A stretch of 64,000 bases of DNA from Prionace glauca (lineage: Eukaryota > Chordata > Chondrichthyes > Carcharhiniformes > Carcharhinidae), in assembly GCA_037974335.1 (NCBI GenBank), contig CM075760.1, positions 24,661,538 to 24,725,537 of the forward strand, given 5' to 3'. The number at the start of each line of letters is the position of its first letter. The stretch's first letter is position 1. A model generated the notes under the pieces. That model made no database searches, was not told where the DNA came from, and was given only the letters and a program-made list of their open reading frames with translations. The position numbers and the translations under genes were made by a program. Positions 20,160-30,845 of this stretch are shown here, piece by piece.

Positions 20160-20960
20160 ATTCTAACATGAATCTTAGGAGGAGGAGCAGACCACTCGGC
20201 CCATCGAGATTTCCACCATTCATTATCATCATGGCTGATCTTTGGATATAACTTAGTTTTTCCAGCAACTCCCCATATCCCTGAATTCTCCAAGAAATCA
20301 GAAACCTGTTTATCCCAACTTTATATGTGCTTGATGATGGGACATACATCACTGTCAGGTACAGAGAATGCCAAAGATTCTCACGCTTTGAGTGAAGCAA
20401 TTTCTGCTTATCTTGGCCTTAAATGATAATCTGTGCCGCATTGGGTCAGATTCCCGAACAGCAGAAAAAAGAAAATCTCTCAGCCTTCTTCCATCAAACC
20501 GAATCAGAACTGTGTAGATTCAAAGAGATCACCTCATATTCTTCTAAACTACAGACAATTTCATCATAGGACAACTTACTGACCCCAGGGAGCAATCTGG
20601 TGAACCTTCTCCTTACCGTTTCTAATGCAAAGCATAAACATTTTTAAATGTGACTGTCACATCTGCGCAGAATATTCAACCTGACTTCAACAAAACCCTG
20701 TGTAACAGGAGAAAAACCTCGTTATTTTTAAACTCCTGTCTGCCGCCAGTAAGAACAAAATGTAATTTCCTTCCAATTAACTGCTGCACCTACATGTGTA
20801 TTCCTTGTGTAAATACATCTATTCTATTCTTAATATCAACATTTATATTTTTCAGCTCCTCAAATATGTTCTGGTCATTCTATATTTTTTCACGAAGAAG
20901 AAAATCGGTTTACTTTCCAAAGTTGCACCCGATCTGCCCCTATACTTAGAAGAGCACTCT
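20160..20960 (-). mobile_element. LINE 3' half remnant, antisense
   Basis: It begins AGGAGGAGGAGCAGACCACTC, in reverse the tail of a CR1-like LINE. It continues through worn UTR and ORF2 DNA (GAGATCACCTCATATTCTTC, ACAAAACCCTGTGTAAC). Confidence 0.6.
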
Positions 20961-21021
20961 GCTCCACCTCCCACTCTACCTGCCTTTTTCCTACGGTTTA
21001 TTGTAACTAAACTTTGTGTGG

Positions 21022-21094
21022 AGGCTCCAGCGAGAATTGAACTCGCGACCCCTGGTTTACTAGACCAGTGCTCTAACCACTGAGCTACGGAGCC
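21022..21094 (-). tRNA. tRNA-Thr(AGT) on a Thr(TGT)-type body
   Basis: This 73-nt gene has GGCTCCG/TGGAGCC (one G-U), intact D arm TAGCTCAGTGG, anticodon arm CTGGT/ACCAG with loop CTAGTAA (anticodon AGT), and B box AGTTCAATTCT. It is almost identical to the Thr(TGT) gene at 28435; the anticodon differs by one base at position 34. With inosine at 34 it would read ACU/ACC. No TTTT is seen close downstream on the minus strand. Confidence 0.88.
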
Positions 21095-21446
21095 AAATGC
21101 TATCGCCACCTTGCGGTACGAATAGCATTATCAGTGGATTGAGGAGCAGGATGGGGTTTGAGGTGGGGGATTTTTGATGAATGTGGAAATGTCTGAGGTG
21201 GAGAGCAGAAAGCTAAAAGCCGCAACTTGAAAGTGACATGATTTGACATGTGTGCTGTGTGTGTATTTGACATGTATGTTGTGTATCTGACATGTATGTT
21301 CTTCAGAGTTTTTCGTTAGTGTTACACCTCTGACTTCTCCAGCTCCGATGCCAGTTCATCCAGCTGGAAGATTTAGATGTTGTTCCCTTCACTGACGCTG
21401 TGGGGCGGGTTTTCATTAAATAAAGAATTGAACAAAAAATGATTCA
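21095..21446. repeat. tRNA-Thr flank module
   Basis: CTTCAGAG ... ACCTCTGACTTCTCCA ... TTCATCCAGCTGGA at 21300-21375 matches 28710-28795 next to the other Thr gene. Confidence 0.6.
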
Positions 21447-21508
21447 CTCCGTGACTGGGAATCGAAACCGCGTCACGGCGCCGATCCTGATCACTGGACC
21501 TTCAGTGA
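21447..21508 (-). pseudogene. tRNA-Glu, decayed
   Basis: The minus strand reads AGGTCCAGTGATCAGGATCG ... GGTTTCGATTCCCAGTCACG. This is a tRNA-Glu body about 10 nt short through the anticodon arm. The B box core survives. Confidence 0.5.
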
Positions 21509-22137
21509 TGCTGATGTGAAAGATTTGTAATGAATTGACCATCTCTGTGCCCATTGCTTTATTTCCAATAATTTTCAACAAAAATAAGTCACGATGAGAA
21601 ATGACTGGAAGCGAAAATGACAGGATTTGAAGCTCAGTTAGAAATTCCCCATCCATCTTCTGGGCAGGGATTGCAGTCTCAATGTTGGCAATTCTGCAGC
21701 TTATATCGACAAACAGCCATTCGGCCTGTGTTCCTGTCTGTCTTCTCGATCGGAGTAACTCCGTTTGATAAAGTGTCACCTGGACTCGAAACGTCCGCCC
21801 TTTTCACTCCTTACAGGTGCTGTCAGACATTGGGAGATTTTGGAACATTTCCTCTTTTCCCATCCGCAGTAATTTGCTTTTATCACTGAGGACAATTGAC
21901 TGGGATTATTCGAAGAAAGATGAAAATGATGCATTAATGAATGGGCAGAAATCATTGCTCCCTTAGATATTTGCCAGATGAAAGTTTTGATGTTGGGGAT
22001 AAGTTGTACAATCAGATTGAAAGTAACGGTTATCTTCCTGAATTCAGTGACATGGGCTCTCAGTCTGACCATCGGAACCTGCAACAACACAGCGCAGTTG
22101 AACATTGCAGACAGGCAGATTCGCTATGCTGTCAGCT
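21509..22137. repeat. Dispersed repeat, then tRNA-Val 5' flank module
   Basis: 21780-21890 has the GACTCGAAACGTCCG / GTGCTGTCAGACATTGGGAG dispersed repeat. 21905-22125 duplicates 17040-17265. Confidence 0.65.
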
Positions 22138-22210
22138 GTTTCTGTAGTGTAGTAGTTATCACATTCGTCTAACACACGGAAGGTCCCCGGTTCGAAACCG
22201 GGCAGAAACA
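22138..22210 (+). tRNA. tRNA-Val(AAC)
   Basis: This 73-nt sister of Val(CAC) at 17277 has GTTTCTG/CAGAAAC paired, anticodon loop CTAACAC with anticodon AAC, and a perfect B box. With inosine at 34 it would read GUU/GUC. The D loop reads AGTAGTTA where the usual gene has AGTGGTTA, so one of the two conserved G residues that dock with the T loop is lost. It may be weak or decaying. Confidence 0.8.
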
Positions 22211-22689
22211 ATTATTAAGCTTTCTCGTGTGGTGGAAGGGAAAACTGTTTAATTTGTTGCTCAACATGAACCGAACTTCGATGTTAAACACATGTTATCG
22301 TTGATCGGATATCACCCTCAAATACTTTCTGTGAAATTATAAACACGTTATTTTGACGAAAAGACAGGGAAGTCGGTTTTGACACCGAGCATTTGTCCGC
22401 ATCTTATTCAGTCTACAACAGATTTAATGGGTTTCTAGGTGCAGATTAATATGGTTAATCACCGTCTGAAATATCTGATAGTAGTGTGTGCTCAAAAAGA
22501 CATCAGCATTCACAGCAAACAGTTGCCTGTTGGCAATGGGTCCGTGGGTGCCAATAAAAATTAGCTGTCAATTGTTCCCGGCTGTACTGTTATCTGGTGT
22601 TACCAACATTATTTAATGACGATTGATTTCTAACACATCACTAATAACATTAAATGTTCCATTACACCACTAAACTTTTTTTAAAAAAA
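22211..22689. repeat. Val 3' flank joined to Asn 3' flank (Asn tRNA lost)
   Basis: 22260-22500 matches 17546-17770. 22505-22640 (AAACAGTTGCCTGTTGGCAA ... GGCTGTACTGTTATCTGG) matches 16240-16370, which follows the decayed Asn gene, but no tRNA-Asn precedes it here. Confidence 0.65.
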
Positions 22690-23170
22690 AACTGCAATCG
22701 AAACATGAACTTGTGGCTGAGCATTTGTTCCAATTCCATATCCCTGTTTCCATTCATTCCTGGATAGATCATTAACCTGTCTAACCCAACCTGAAATGTG
22801 TTCAATGAAGGAACATCAGAACCCTCTGGAGTGGAGAACTCCCAAGATTCACCAGCCTTTGAGTGAAGCAATTTCTCCTCATCTCAGTCCTAAATCATCA
22901 GCGCCTTATCCTGAGATTGTGCCCCCGTGTCTCAGATTCCCGGATCAGAGGAAATAATGTTTCAGTTTTTCAATGCTATCTATTCTTTCCCGTTAAAGCT
23001 GTTGAGATTTTCCAGCATTTTCCGTTTTCGATTCAGATTCCAGCATCCTCAGATTTTGCTTTCATTCTGTCTAAAATGCGGGGATCCAAACTGCACAGAC
23101 TGTTCCAAATGTGGTCTCAACAAAACCCTGAATTACTGGAGCAAGATTTCAATCACTTCAAAACTTAATT
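22690..23170 (-). mobile_element. LINE 3' UTR remnant, antisense
   Basis: Paralogue of 16500-16740 and longer to the right; a dispersed TTGAGATTTTCCAGCATTTT repeat is embedded near 22995. Confidence 0.6.
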
Positions 23171-23678
23171 CTGTGCTCAAGGCTGGAAGGAGAGTGCGAC
23201 AGTGGATAATTCTCACTGTGTACATTCCTGTCATCAGTAACTGGATCAGGAAGATAAGATATCTGTGTTTCTTTGTACTGTTATCTGTAAACTCCATCTC
23301 CTCTCAATGCCATGAATCATCCATTCGCTTTCCCTGCTTTCCAGTTTGGTAAATGACTTGTTCCCGTTACCCTCCGTGATGAATTCCTGCCGTGTGTTAC
23401 CTTCCAAGTTTCACAGGAGCCACAGTGATGAGGTTGGTGGGATTTGGAAATTGAAAGTGTCACATCAGCAGTTTGCGGGACTATTTCACCTCACTGTCCA
23501 TTTCCTGTTCCAGCTAACAGGAATCACTGCTTTCATTGGCTCAAACTGTCACTTGTGTGTGATATAAACATGACAATGCGAAGGAGAAACTTGCATTTGT
23601 TGAATTTAAAAGTCTGAAATAAAATAAATAGAAATTGGTTCATGGATGAGTTCATCTTTTAAAACAATTGCACCAGCT
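23171..23678. other. No gene seen
   Basis: Spacer between the LINE remnant and the decayed Glu copy. 23545-23670 resembles 19690-19810 upstream of tRNA-Glu(TTC) (CACTTGTGTGTGATATAAAC), again showing block duplication. Confidence 0.5.
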
Positions 23679-23751
23679 TCCCTGGTGGTCTAGTGGTTAG
23701 CATTCAGCGCTCTTATACACCGCGGCCCGGGTTCGATTCCCGGTCAGGAAA
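23679..23751 (+). pseudogene. tRNA-Glu, decayed (one-base insertion in anticodon arm)
   Basis: Perfect A and B boxes and a near-perfect acceptor, but the anticodon stem-loop reads CAGCGCTCTTATACACCGC. It is one base too long and no longer folds. The downstream flank matches the other Glu copies. Confidence 0.75.
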
Positions 23752-24069
23752 TGCAGATTTATTGCTGTACAACAATCCACGTCTGGTATTGGAGAGTCTT
23801 CCTCCTTTACGTCTGAATTAGAAATGTCACATGAAAAGAACAAAAAAGAGAGAGCGATAGGCTACAAAGCGAGATGATATAAAATGCTGATGTTAAAATC
23901 TGGCTGTTAATGGGGAAAAATGTATTCCTTCTACTGACACAAATACCTCGCAGATCTGGGTCCAAATCTTGTGCTCAGTGACAAGAAAACACTTTCATTG
24001 AATTCAGCAGGAACTCTCCTACCTCCAGTGAAGAAGAGGCAGTTTTCACTCAGAAGCAGTAACTGTGAG

Positions 24070-24900
24070 ATTAAGTGGAGAGCGGATAAGGACAGGTTAA
24101 AGCAGTGTGAATTGTCTCAAGCCTGGACACTTACTAAGATTTTGCAAGCCCAGGCCAAAAGGTGGGGGTTACAAGTCGTGTTTCATGAACGCAAAATCCC
24201 GGTTGAAGCCGTTCTGTGTATTTGGAATTTGTCTATCAGATCTGTTCAGCGATTCTGTGTTGTGGTGTGTCTTGAAGGCCGCCATGGAGAAAGCTTACCC
24301 GAAGATCGGTGGTTGAATGCCCTTGACTGCCTAACTGTTCCCCGACAGGAATGGAATAGCCTTGTCGGCTGTGAAGCGGTGTCCATTCATCTGTTGGAGC
24401 ATCTGCCTGGTCTGGGCGATATACCATGATACGGAATACCCTTTCATGCAGTGGATGAGGTAGACCACGGTGGCTCAGTTACATGTGTATATATGGTCTA
24501 CCTGGTGGATTCTGTTCTCCCGTTTGATGATGGCATCCATTTCGATGATCCAACACATCTTGCAGAGGTTACCGTGGCGGTGGTGTGTGGTGTCATTGTC
24601 GCTGTTCTCCTGCAGGCTGGGTAGTTTTCTGTGAACAATGGTCTGTTTGAGATTGCTCTGTGTTTTGAAGGCAAGTAGGTGGGTGTGGAGATGGCCTTCG
24701 CGAGATATTTGTCTTCATCAATTGCATGCTGAAGGTTCCCAAGAAGATGCTGTAAATTCTCCACTCTGGAGACGTACTGGAGAAGGAAGGGCCTCTAACG
24801 TTGTCCCTTGTATGCATTCGGAAGAGGTCGGTGAGATTTCCTTTTCGCAATGGCGCGTCGGAACTGTCGATCGATGAGTCAAGCGCAATATCCCGTTCTT
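24070..24900 (-). mobile_element. Penelope-like element remnant (GIY-YIG end)
   Basis: Minus-strand pieces read RIHQVDHIYTCN, VVYLIHCMKG, then YIAQTRQMLQQMNGHR, and further on GHSTTDLRVSFLHGGLQ. The series VVYLIxC...YIAQTR...H is the shape of the GIY-YIG endonuclease that ends Penelope-like retroelements. Frames are broken. A shorter paralogous piece lies at 18190-18480. The assignment is by motif only. Confidence 0.45.
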
Positions 24901-24962
24901 GCAAGGGTGTTTGTCAAAATAAAAACGAGACCACACACACACCCCTGCATTCAACTGCTCTC

Positions 24963-25044
24963 TGGCAGTGGTGGGATTCGAACCCACGTCTCGAGAGAGA
25001 CTGGAGTCTAAATCCAGCGCCTTAGACCGCTCGGCCACACTACT
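24963..25044 (-). tRNA. tRNA-Leu(TAG)
   Basis: This 82-nt type II tRNA has anticodon loop TTTAGAC with anticodon TAG, A box with GTGGCCGAGCGG, B box GGTTCGAATCC, and variable arm TCTCTCTCGAGA. The acceptor AGTAGTG/CACTGCC lacks the first pair (A-C) but is otherwise paired. It is a close paralogue of 18543. A CR1 3' fragment lies 30 bp away in the shared flank. Confidence 0.82.
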
Positions 25045-25074
25045 ACATTAGACATGGTGATAATCCTGTCATTT

Positions 25075-25281
25075 CCGAAGTGGTGGAGGCTGCCTCGCTA
25101 AATATTTTTTAAAAGCGGATTGATGGGTTCTTGATAAGAGAAGGGATTAAGGGTTATGGGGAGAGGTCGGGAAGGTGGAACTGAGCCACGACAGATCAGC
25201 CATGATCTTATTGAATGGCGGGGCAAGCTCGAAGGGCGAGATGGCCGACTCCTGCTCCTATTTCTTATGTTCTTATGTTCA
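25075..25281 (+). mobile_element. CR1-type LINE, 3' fragment inside a duplicated flank
   Basis: GAAGTGGTGGAGGCTGCC ... GGGGCAAGCTCGAAGGGC ... CTTATGTTCTTATGTTC. It splits a flank that is continuous at 18625-18680, so it inserted after that duplication. Confidence 0.85.
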
Positions 25282-26704
25282 CTGCATTGACACTGAAACA
25301 TGTCAAAATCAGTAGAGTTGGGATGGGCGATGAAGAAATCGTCACCGAATCAGATGATCCTGGAATGTGCAGCAAACAAAAACCATCTCCAGTCAGAGAC
25401 ACAATGAGCTGCAGTGAAGGGCCGGCTCCATTTGCACTGTCCTTAACCTCGCCTGCTCCTAAGATGGGAGAATATGGCATCCTGTTGAATTTGCTGCGAG
25501 TCTTTATTTGAGAAAGGACAGGACACAAGGCGAGACTGAGATTTGTGCCTGCTGCCGGGAAATAACTGATATTTATTATCACGGATTGGAGGAGAGCAAT
25601 AAAGCTTCACTTCCTGACCTGCAATCAAAACAGCAGTGAAAGTGGATTTGAAACTGATGTTTTCTCACGAAGATTTGAACCTCACCCACTGCTCTGCTCA
25701 GCGTTCATTCCTTTAGGTGACTGAATTCTTCGTTCAATGCAATCAAATCCTTCCAAATATTCCAGTTTGTTTGTTCCTGTTTCACTTTCAGATACCTTCA
25801 TTAATGCTCATCAGCGATAACTTGCTAAACTCCAGCCAGAAATTGAACAAGATTGAAACCAGTTGTTGACATCCTTGATTTCTGGATGTTTGCATCTCCC
25901 CAAGTCTCTGTCCGTCTTTGTGTCTGTGTGTGTGTGTTGCTCTGTGCATCAATGTGATTTTGTTCCCAGAACGAGACAGCACATTTTTACATCACAGACT
26001 GTGTTCACTTTTTCATTCATCTCACTGGCAAATGCAACAGAAAATAACAACGTGTTTGAAAGTAGAGAGAAAGATTGACTGATTCTGGTTTCTATTTTGA
26101 TTGGGTATTGCTTATTGATTCGGTATCTGTATGTCACAGAGGACAATTGGCATTTTCACTGATCAACACTTAAACAGACAGTGGATTCACTCGGTGTGAT
26201 GGTGGGTTCCAGTTCAATAACTGCAATCACAGCAACAACTTCTATCAGTTACTGTGAACACAGTGTTTCTAATAGTTTGGAAATATACCAAAGCATAATC
26301 TAATAGCTCTTGTATTATTTGAAATGAATATTCAGAGTCTATTTGTATATCAACTTACTGAATAACAGTGAGAACAGCAAAGCTTGAACCATGTTTCTTT
26401 GTTGCAGAAGGACACACAGTGTGTCTATGTTGGAAATATAAGTAGAAGCAGGAATAGAGGAAAACTGTGTGGCTCACGGTGCGATCAAGCCTCCAGCCTT
26501 TCAAATAACAGCTAACTTTCCTGAATAATTTTACTACAGCAATACAGCAATAGTTTAAATTCAGGACATTCGTTGCCTGGATTGAATTCAATTCTCTGTC
26601 TAGATGTTGTGCAAATTGTTATAATTGTTACTGTTTTGAATAACAATATATTGGATTCTGAAACTTAACTCTGTTTTTCTCTTCATGTTTGCTTCCAGAC
26701 CTGC
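25282..26704. other. Leu flank module, then no gene seen
   Basis: 25282-25640 duplicates 18640-19015. 25641-26704 is anonymous with a short TG run near 25925. Confidence 0.5.
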
Positions 26705-27270
26705 TCATTGAGGCATAGAGGTTAACAACATGGAAACAGGCCATTCGGCCCAATTTGTCCATGCCATCCTTTTTTAAACCCCTAAACTAATCCCAATTGC
26801 CCGCATTTGGCCCATATTTTTCTTTTTCTATCGTACTCATGTAATTATCTACATGTTTTTGTAAAGATAAAATTGTACCCGCATCCACTACTACCCCTGG
26901 AATTTTCAGTATGAAGTAAAAAAAATCCCACCTGGACACTTTTGGATTTCTCCCCTCTCACCTTAAATCTAAGCCCTATAGCTTTATACTCCCCTACCTT
27001 TGGGAAGAGATATTGACCTTGTCTATGTCCCTCATTATTTTATAGACCTCTATAAGGTCACTCCTCAGCCTCCTACCCTCCAGAGAAAATAAAAGTCCCT
27101 CCTTATAACTCAATCCGTCAAGTACTAATAAATCCTAATAAATCTTTTCTGCACATTTTCTATAATAGGATAACCAGAATTTGCACACGGTTTTACGAAT
27201 GTGCCCTTAAAATGTCTTGTACAACTTCAACAAGACTTCCCAACCTGCTGAGAACTTTTGGAGCAATCTA
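26705..27270 (-). mobile_element. LINE 3' part, antisense
   Basis: AACAGGCCATTCGGCCC followed by ACTACTACCCCTGGAAT, TAGACCTCTATAAGGTCACT and CTCAGCCTCCTACCCTCC reads in reverse as a CR1-like LINE tail and ORF2 end. Confidence 0.7.
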
Positions 27271-27299
27271 TTTTTATTAAAAACATGAATTACTGTTTT

Positions 27300-27565
27300 T
27301 CTCATACACATGAACACAATAAATAGAAGCAGGAATGGATCACTCGGCCTATCGAACCTGCTCTACCAATCAATGCCATCATATCCGACCTTGGGCTTCA
27401 ACTCCATTTTCCCACTAGCTCCCTATATCCCTCAATTCCCAGACAGACCGTATTTTTTTTTTCCATCACAGTCTGAAACGTGTTCAATGAAGGAGCAGCG
27501 ACAACCCTCTTTGGGGGAGAGTTTCAAAGATGCGCAGCACTTTGTGTGAAGTAAATTCCTCTGAT
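27300..27565 (-). mobile_element. LINE 3' tail remnant, antisense
   Basis: AGAAGCAGGAATGGATCACTC ... TATCGAACCTGCTCTACC is a diverged reverse CR1-like tail, followed by UTR. Confidence 0.5.
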
Positions 27566-27835
27566 CTCATAGAACCACTGCAGTGCTGAAAGAGGCCATA
27601 CGGCCCGTCTGACTCTGCAACGACTATCCGACTGAGACCACATCAAGATCCCATTCCCGCAGCCCCACATACCCATCCTGCTAATCCCCCTAACCTACAC
27701 ACCTTTGGACACTTAGGGACAATTTGCCAAGTCCAATCGACCTAACCAGCACATCTTTGAGCTGTGGGAGGAAACCGGGGTACCGGGAGGAAACCTATGT
27801 ATAAACGGGGAGAATGGACAAGCTCCAGACTGCCC
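27566..27835 (-). mobile_element. tRNA-derived SINE, partial, antisense
   Basis: CACTGCAGTGCTGAAAGAGG ... CTAACCTACACACCTTTGGA ... GGGAGGAAACCGGGGTACC matches the reverse of the SINE body and tail. The head is missing. Confidence 0.7.
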
Positions 27836-28330
27836 TAAACGCTCTTTTTGCTAATGCTGTTTTAGATTCCCGCCCAGTGGAAACAATCTCTCAGCGCCCA
27901 CCCTCTCGATCCCATTCAGAATGGAGCAGGTTTTTATGAGATCACCTCTCATTCCTCTAAACGCAAGAGAATTTCAACCGAATTTCCTCAAGTCCTCATC
28001 ACAGCGTAAACCCGAGCTTACGGAGCAAACTAACGACCCTTCACCACACTGTCTGCAATGCAAGAATATCTTTTCTTAAAAATGGAGACCAGTATTGGGA
28101 AGAATTTCCCACATGCGGTCTCAATAACCCTCTCAACTGTAGTAATACCGACTTATTGCTAAACTCCATTCCTTTGACAAGAAAGGTCAAAATGTCATTT
28201 CCCTTTCTAACTGATTGCTAACAAACTAACTTCCTGCGCTCCTATGTACAAACAAAACCACCTACTTTTTCAAACATGCCTCTTTTTGATACTTTCATGA
28301 TCATGGGAATAACTAATCACTTTTTAAAGT
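27836..28330 (-). mobile_element. LINE remnant, antisense
   Basis: TTTTATGAGATCACCTCTC, GTCTCAATAACCCTCTCAAC and surrounding words match worn antisense CR1-like UTR and ORF2 DNA. Confidence 0.5.
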
Positions 28331-28434
28331 CACGTTGGAAATGTCGACTCTCATGTGAGCTGCCTTCATCCACTTCAAACTCCGTTGCACATACTGTGTG
28401 TACTTTAAACTATATTTTCCATGAAGAGTTAAGC

Positions 28435-28507
28435 AGGCTCCAGCGAGAATCGAACTCGCGACCCCTGGTTTACAAGACCAGTGCTCTAACCACTGAGCTA
28501 TGGAGCC
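28435..28507 (-). tRNA. tRNA-Thr(TGT)
   Basis: This 73-nt gene has GGCTCCA/TGGAGCC paired, D arm TAGCTCAGTGG, anticodon loop CTTGTAA with anticodon TGT, and B box AGTTCGATTCT. It decodes ACA (and ACG by wobble). It is the rightmost tRNA of the array. Its flank at 28690-28795 is shared with the Thr(AGT) gene at 21022. Confidence 0.95.
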
Positions 28508-28859
28508 AAACGCTGCGCGTTTCTTGCATCAAACGTACCATAATCCGCGAAACAAGGAACAGTCTGAATTTACAGATGGGTGATCTTGAGTGGATATGTG
28601 AGCAATTGAGATGGACAACAGGGAGTTACAAAATGCGATGTGAAAGCGGTAGAATTTAAGGCGTTTCAAATACTTCTAATTATCAGTACCTGCCATGTGT
28701 CTGTTTAGAGAATATTCTTCAGAGCTTTATGCTGATTTCATACCTCTGACTTTTCCAAATATGACACAAGTTTATCCAGCTGAATAGTTTACTTTTTTTA
28801 CTCACTTCATAGTCTCGCTGTGTTTTACATTTAATAAAGAATTCATGAATCCACGCTGT
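28508..28859. repeat. tRNA-Thr flank module
   Basis: Matches 21240-21430 in part (AGAGCTTTATG / ATACCTCTGACTTTTCC / TTTATCCAGCTGAA). Confidence 0.55.
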
Positions 28860-30130
28860 GTCTGCTTGATTGAACCATTCTTTTCCAAGTGCCCTGCTAT
28901 TTCTTCATTAATGATCGATTCCAGCATATTCCCAACCACAGATGTTAAGCTAACTGCCCTGTAGTTACCTGCCTTTGGTTGACCTCCTGTTTTAAACAGT
29001 GGCGTTACATTAGCTGTTTTCCAATCAGCACTTCCACAGAGTCCAGCAAATTTTGATAAAATACAACGAATGTATTTGCTATTACTTCTGCCATTTCTTT
29101 TTGTACCCCGGGATGCATTCCATCCGGACCAGGGGACTTGTTTACCTTTAGTCCCATTACTCTACCCAGCACTGCCGTTTTAGTAATATTGATCATTTCA
29201 ACGTATTCACCCCCATGTCCATCGATTATTGGTGTGCTATTTGTATCCTCCACTGCGAAGACCGACACAACAAACTCGTTTAAAGGCTCGGCCATTTCCT
29301 TGTTTCCCATTATTAATCCCCCTTCTCACTTTCTAAGAGTCCAACATTTACTTCAGCTGCCCTTTTCCATTTTATATATTTGTAAATATTTTACTATCAG
29401 TTTTCGTAGTTTGTGCGAGTTTACTCTCATAATCTATCTTTCCTTTTATTTTGCTTTCTTAGTAGTTCTTTGTTGTTTTTTTAAAGTTTTCCCAATCTTC
29501 TATTTCCCCAGTAATTGTGGACACTCTGTATTCATTGGTTTTTAATTTGATATTCTCCTTTATTTCCTTAGTTATCCATGGCTGGTTATCCCTTTTCTTA
29601 CATTCCTTCTTCTTTCACTGGAATATATTTTTGCTGAGTACTGAGTAAAATTTCCTTAAAAATCCCCTACTGTTCCTCAACTGTCCCATCAATTAATCCG
29701 TGTTCCCTGTCTACATTAGCCAACTCCGCCCTTATCATATTGTATCCCCCTTGTTCAAGTAGAGGACACTAGTTTGGAATATAGCTTTCTCACCCTCCAT
29801 CTGTATGAGAAATACAATCATATTGTGATCACTCCTTCCAAGAGGATCCCTAACAAGGAGATCATTAATTTTACCTCATTACACAAGACCAGATCCAAGA
29901 TAGCTTACTCCCTCGTAAGTTTTGTAACATACTGTTTGAGGAAACTATCTTGACAGCATTCTAAGAACTCATCCTCAAGTGCACGACATCCAGCTTGAGT
30001 TGACCAATCAATATGGAGGTTAAAATCCCCTATGATTATTGTTGGTCATTTTTACATGCATCTGTTATTTGTTTGTTCATAGCCCGCCCCACCTCGAAGT
30101 TATTAATTGGGGGCCTATAGACTACACCCA
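28860..30130 (-). mobile_element. CR1-type LINE fragment: endonuclease end plus RT N-terminus
   Basis: Read leftward: an endonuclease end with RPPINNFEV and RSDHNMIVFLIQMEG-like words (30130 to 29780), then MAEPLNEFVVSVFAVEDTN, VNKSPGPDGMHPGVQKEMAE, ANVTPLF and NYRAVSLTSVVGNMLESI (29310 to 28870). The 3' half of the RT is missing. Multiple stops. Confidence 0.7.
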
Positions 30131-30845
30131 TCATTTTTCCCTTTACTACTCTTTATCTCCATCGACATTGATTCCACACTTTGGAACAACCAGAACTGTA
30201 CGCAATACTCTAAGTGCGGCCACACCAGAGTTTTGTACAGTTGCAAAATGACCTCACGGCTCCGACATTCAATCCCAATATAAGCTACCACACCGTATGC
30301 CTTCTTAACAACCTTATCAACCTGGGTGCCAACTTTCAGGGATCAATGCACATGTGCACCGAGATCTCTCTGCTCGTCGACACTGCCAAGAGTCCTTCCA
30401 TTAGCCCTATATTGTGTACTCCTATTACTCTTACCAAAGTGAATCACCTCACAGTTTTCCGCATTAAACTCCATGTGCCACCTCTCAGCCAAGCTCTGCA
30501 GCTTATCTGTGTCCCTCTGCAAACTGTAACATCCATCCTCACTGTCTACATCTCCTCCGGCTTTGGTGTCATCAGCAAATTTACGAATCCATCCTTCTAC
30601 ACCCTCATCTCGATCATTTATAAAAGTGACAAACAGCAGTGGCCCCAAAACAGATCCCTGAGGTACATCATTTGTAAATGAACTCCAGGTTGAATATTTC
30701 CCATCAACCACCACCCCCTGTCTTCTATCAGCCAGCCAATTCCTGATCCAAACTAAATCACCCTCAATTCCATGCATCTACATTTTCTGCAATAGCCTAC
30801 ATGGGAACCTTATCAAACACTTTGCTAAAATCCATATACACCACG
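30131..30845 (-). mobile_element. CR1-type LINE fragment: RT C-terminal half
   Basis: Read leftward: FDKVP, then IRNWLADRRQGVVVDG, DVPQGSVLGPLLFVTFIND, the FADDTKAG box, MEFNAENCEVIHFGKSN, and [11 protein letters not shown] at the left end. This half lies upstream of the N-terminal half at 28860-30130, so the two are separate insertions or a rearranged copy. Confidence 0.75.

Noticed and set aside
23971-24429. 152-codon open frame on the plus strand
   Set aside because: Opposite strand of the Penelope-like remnant; no own features.
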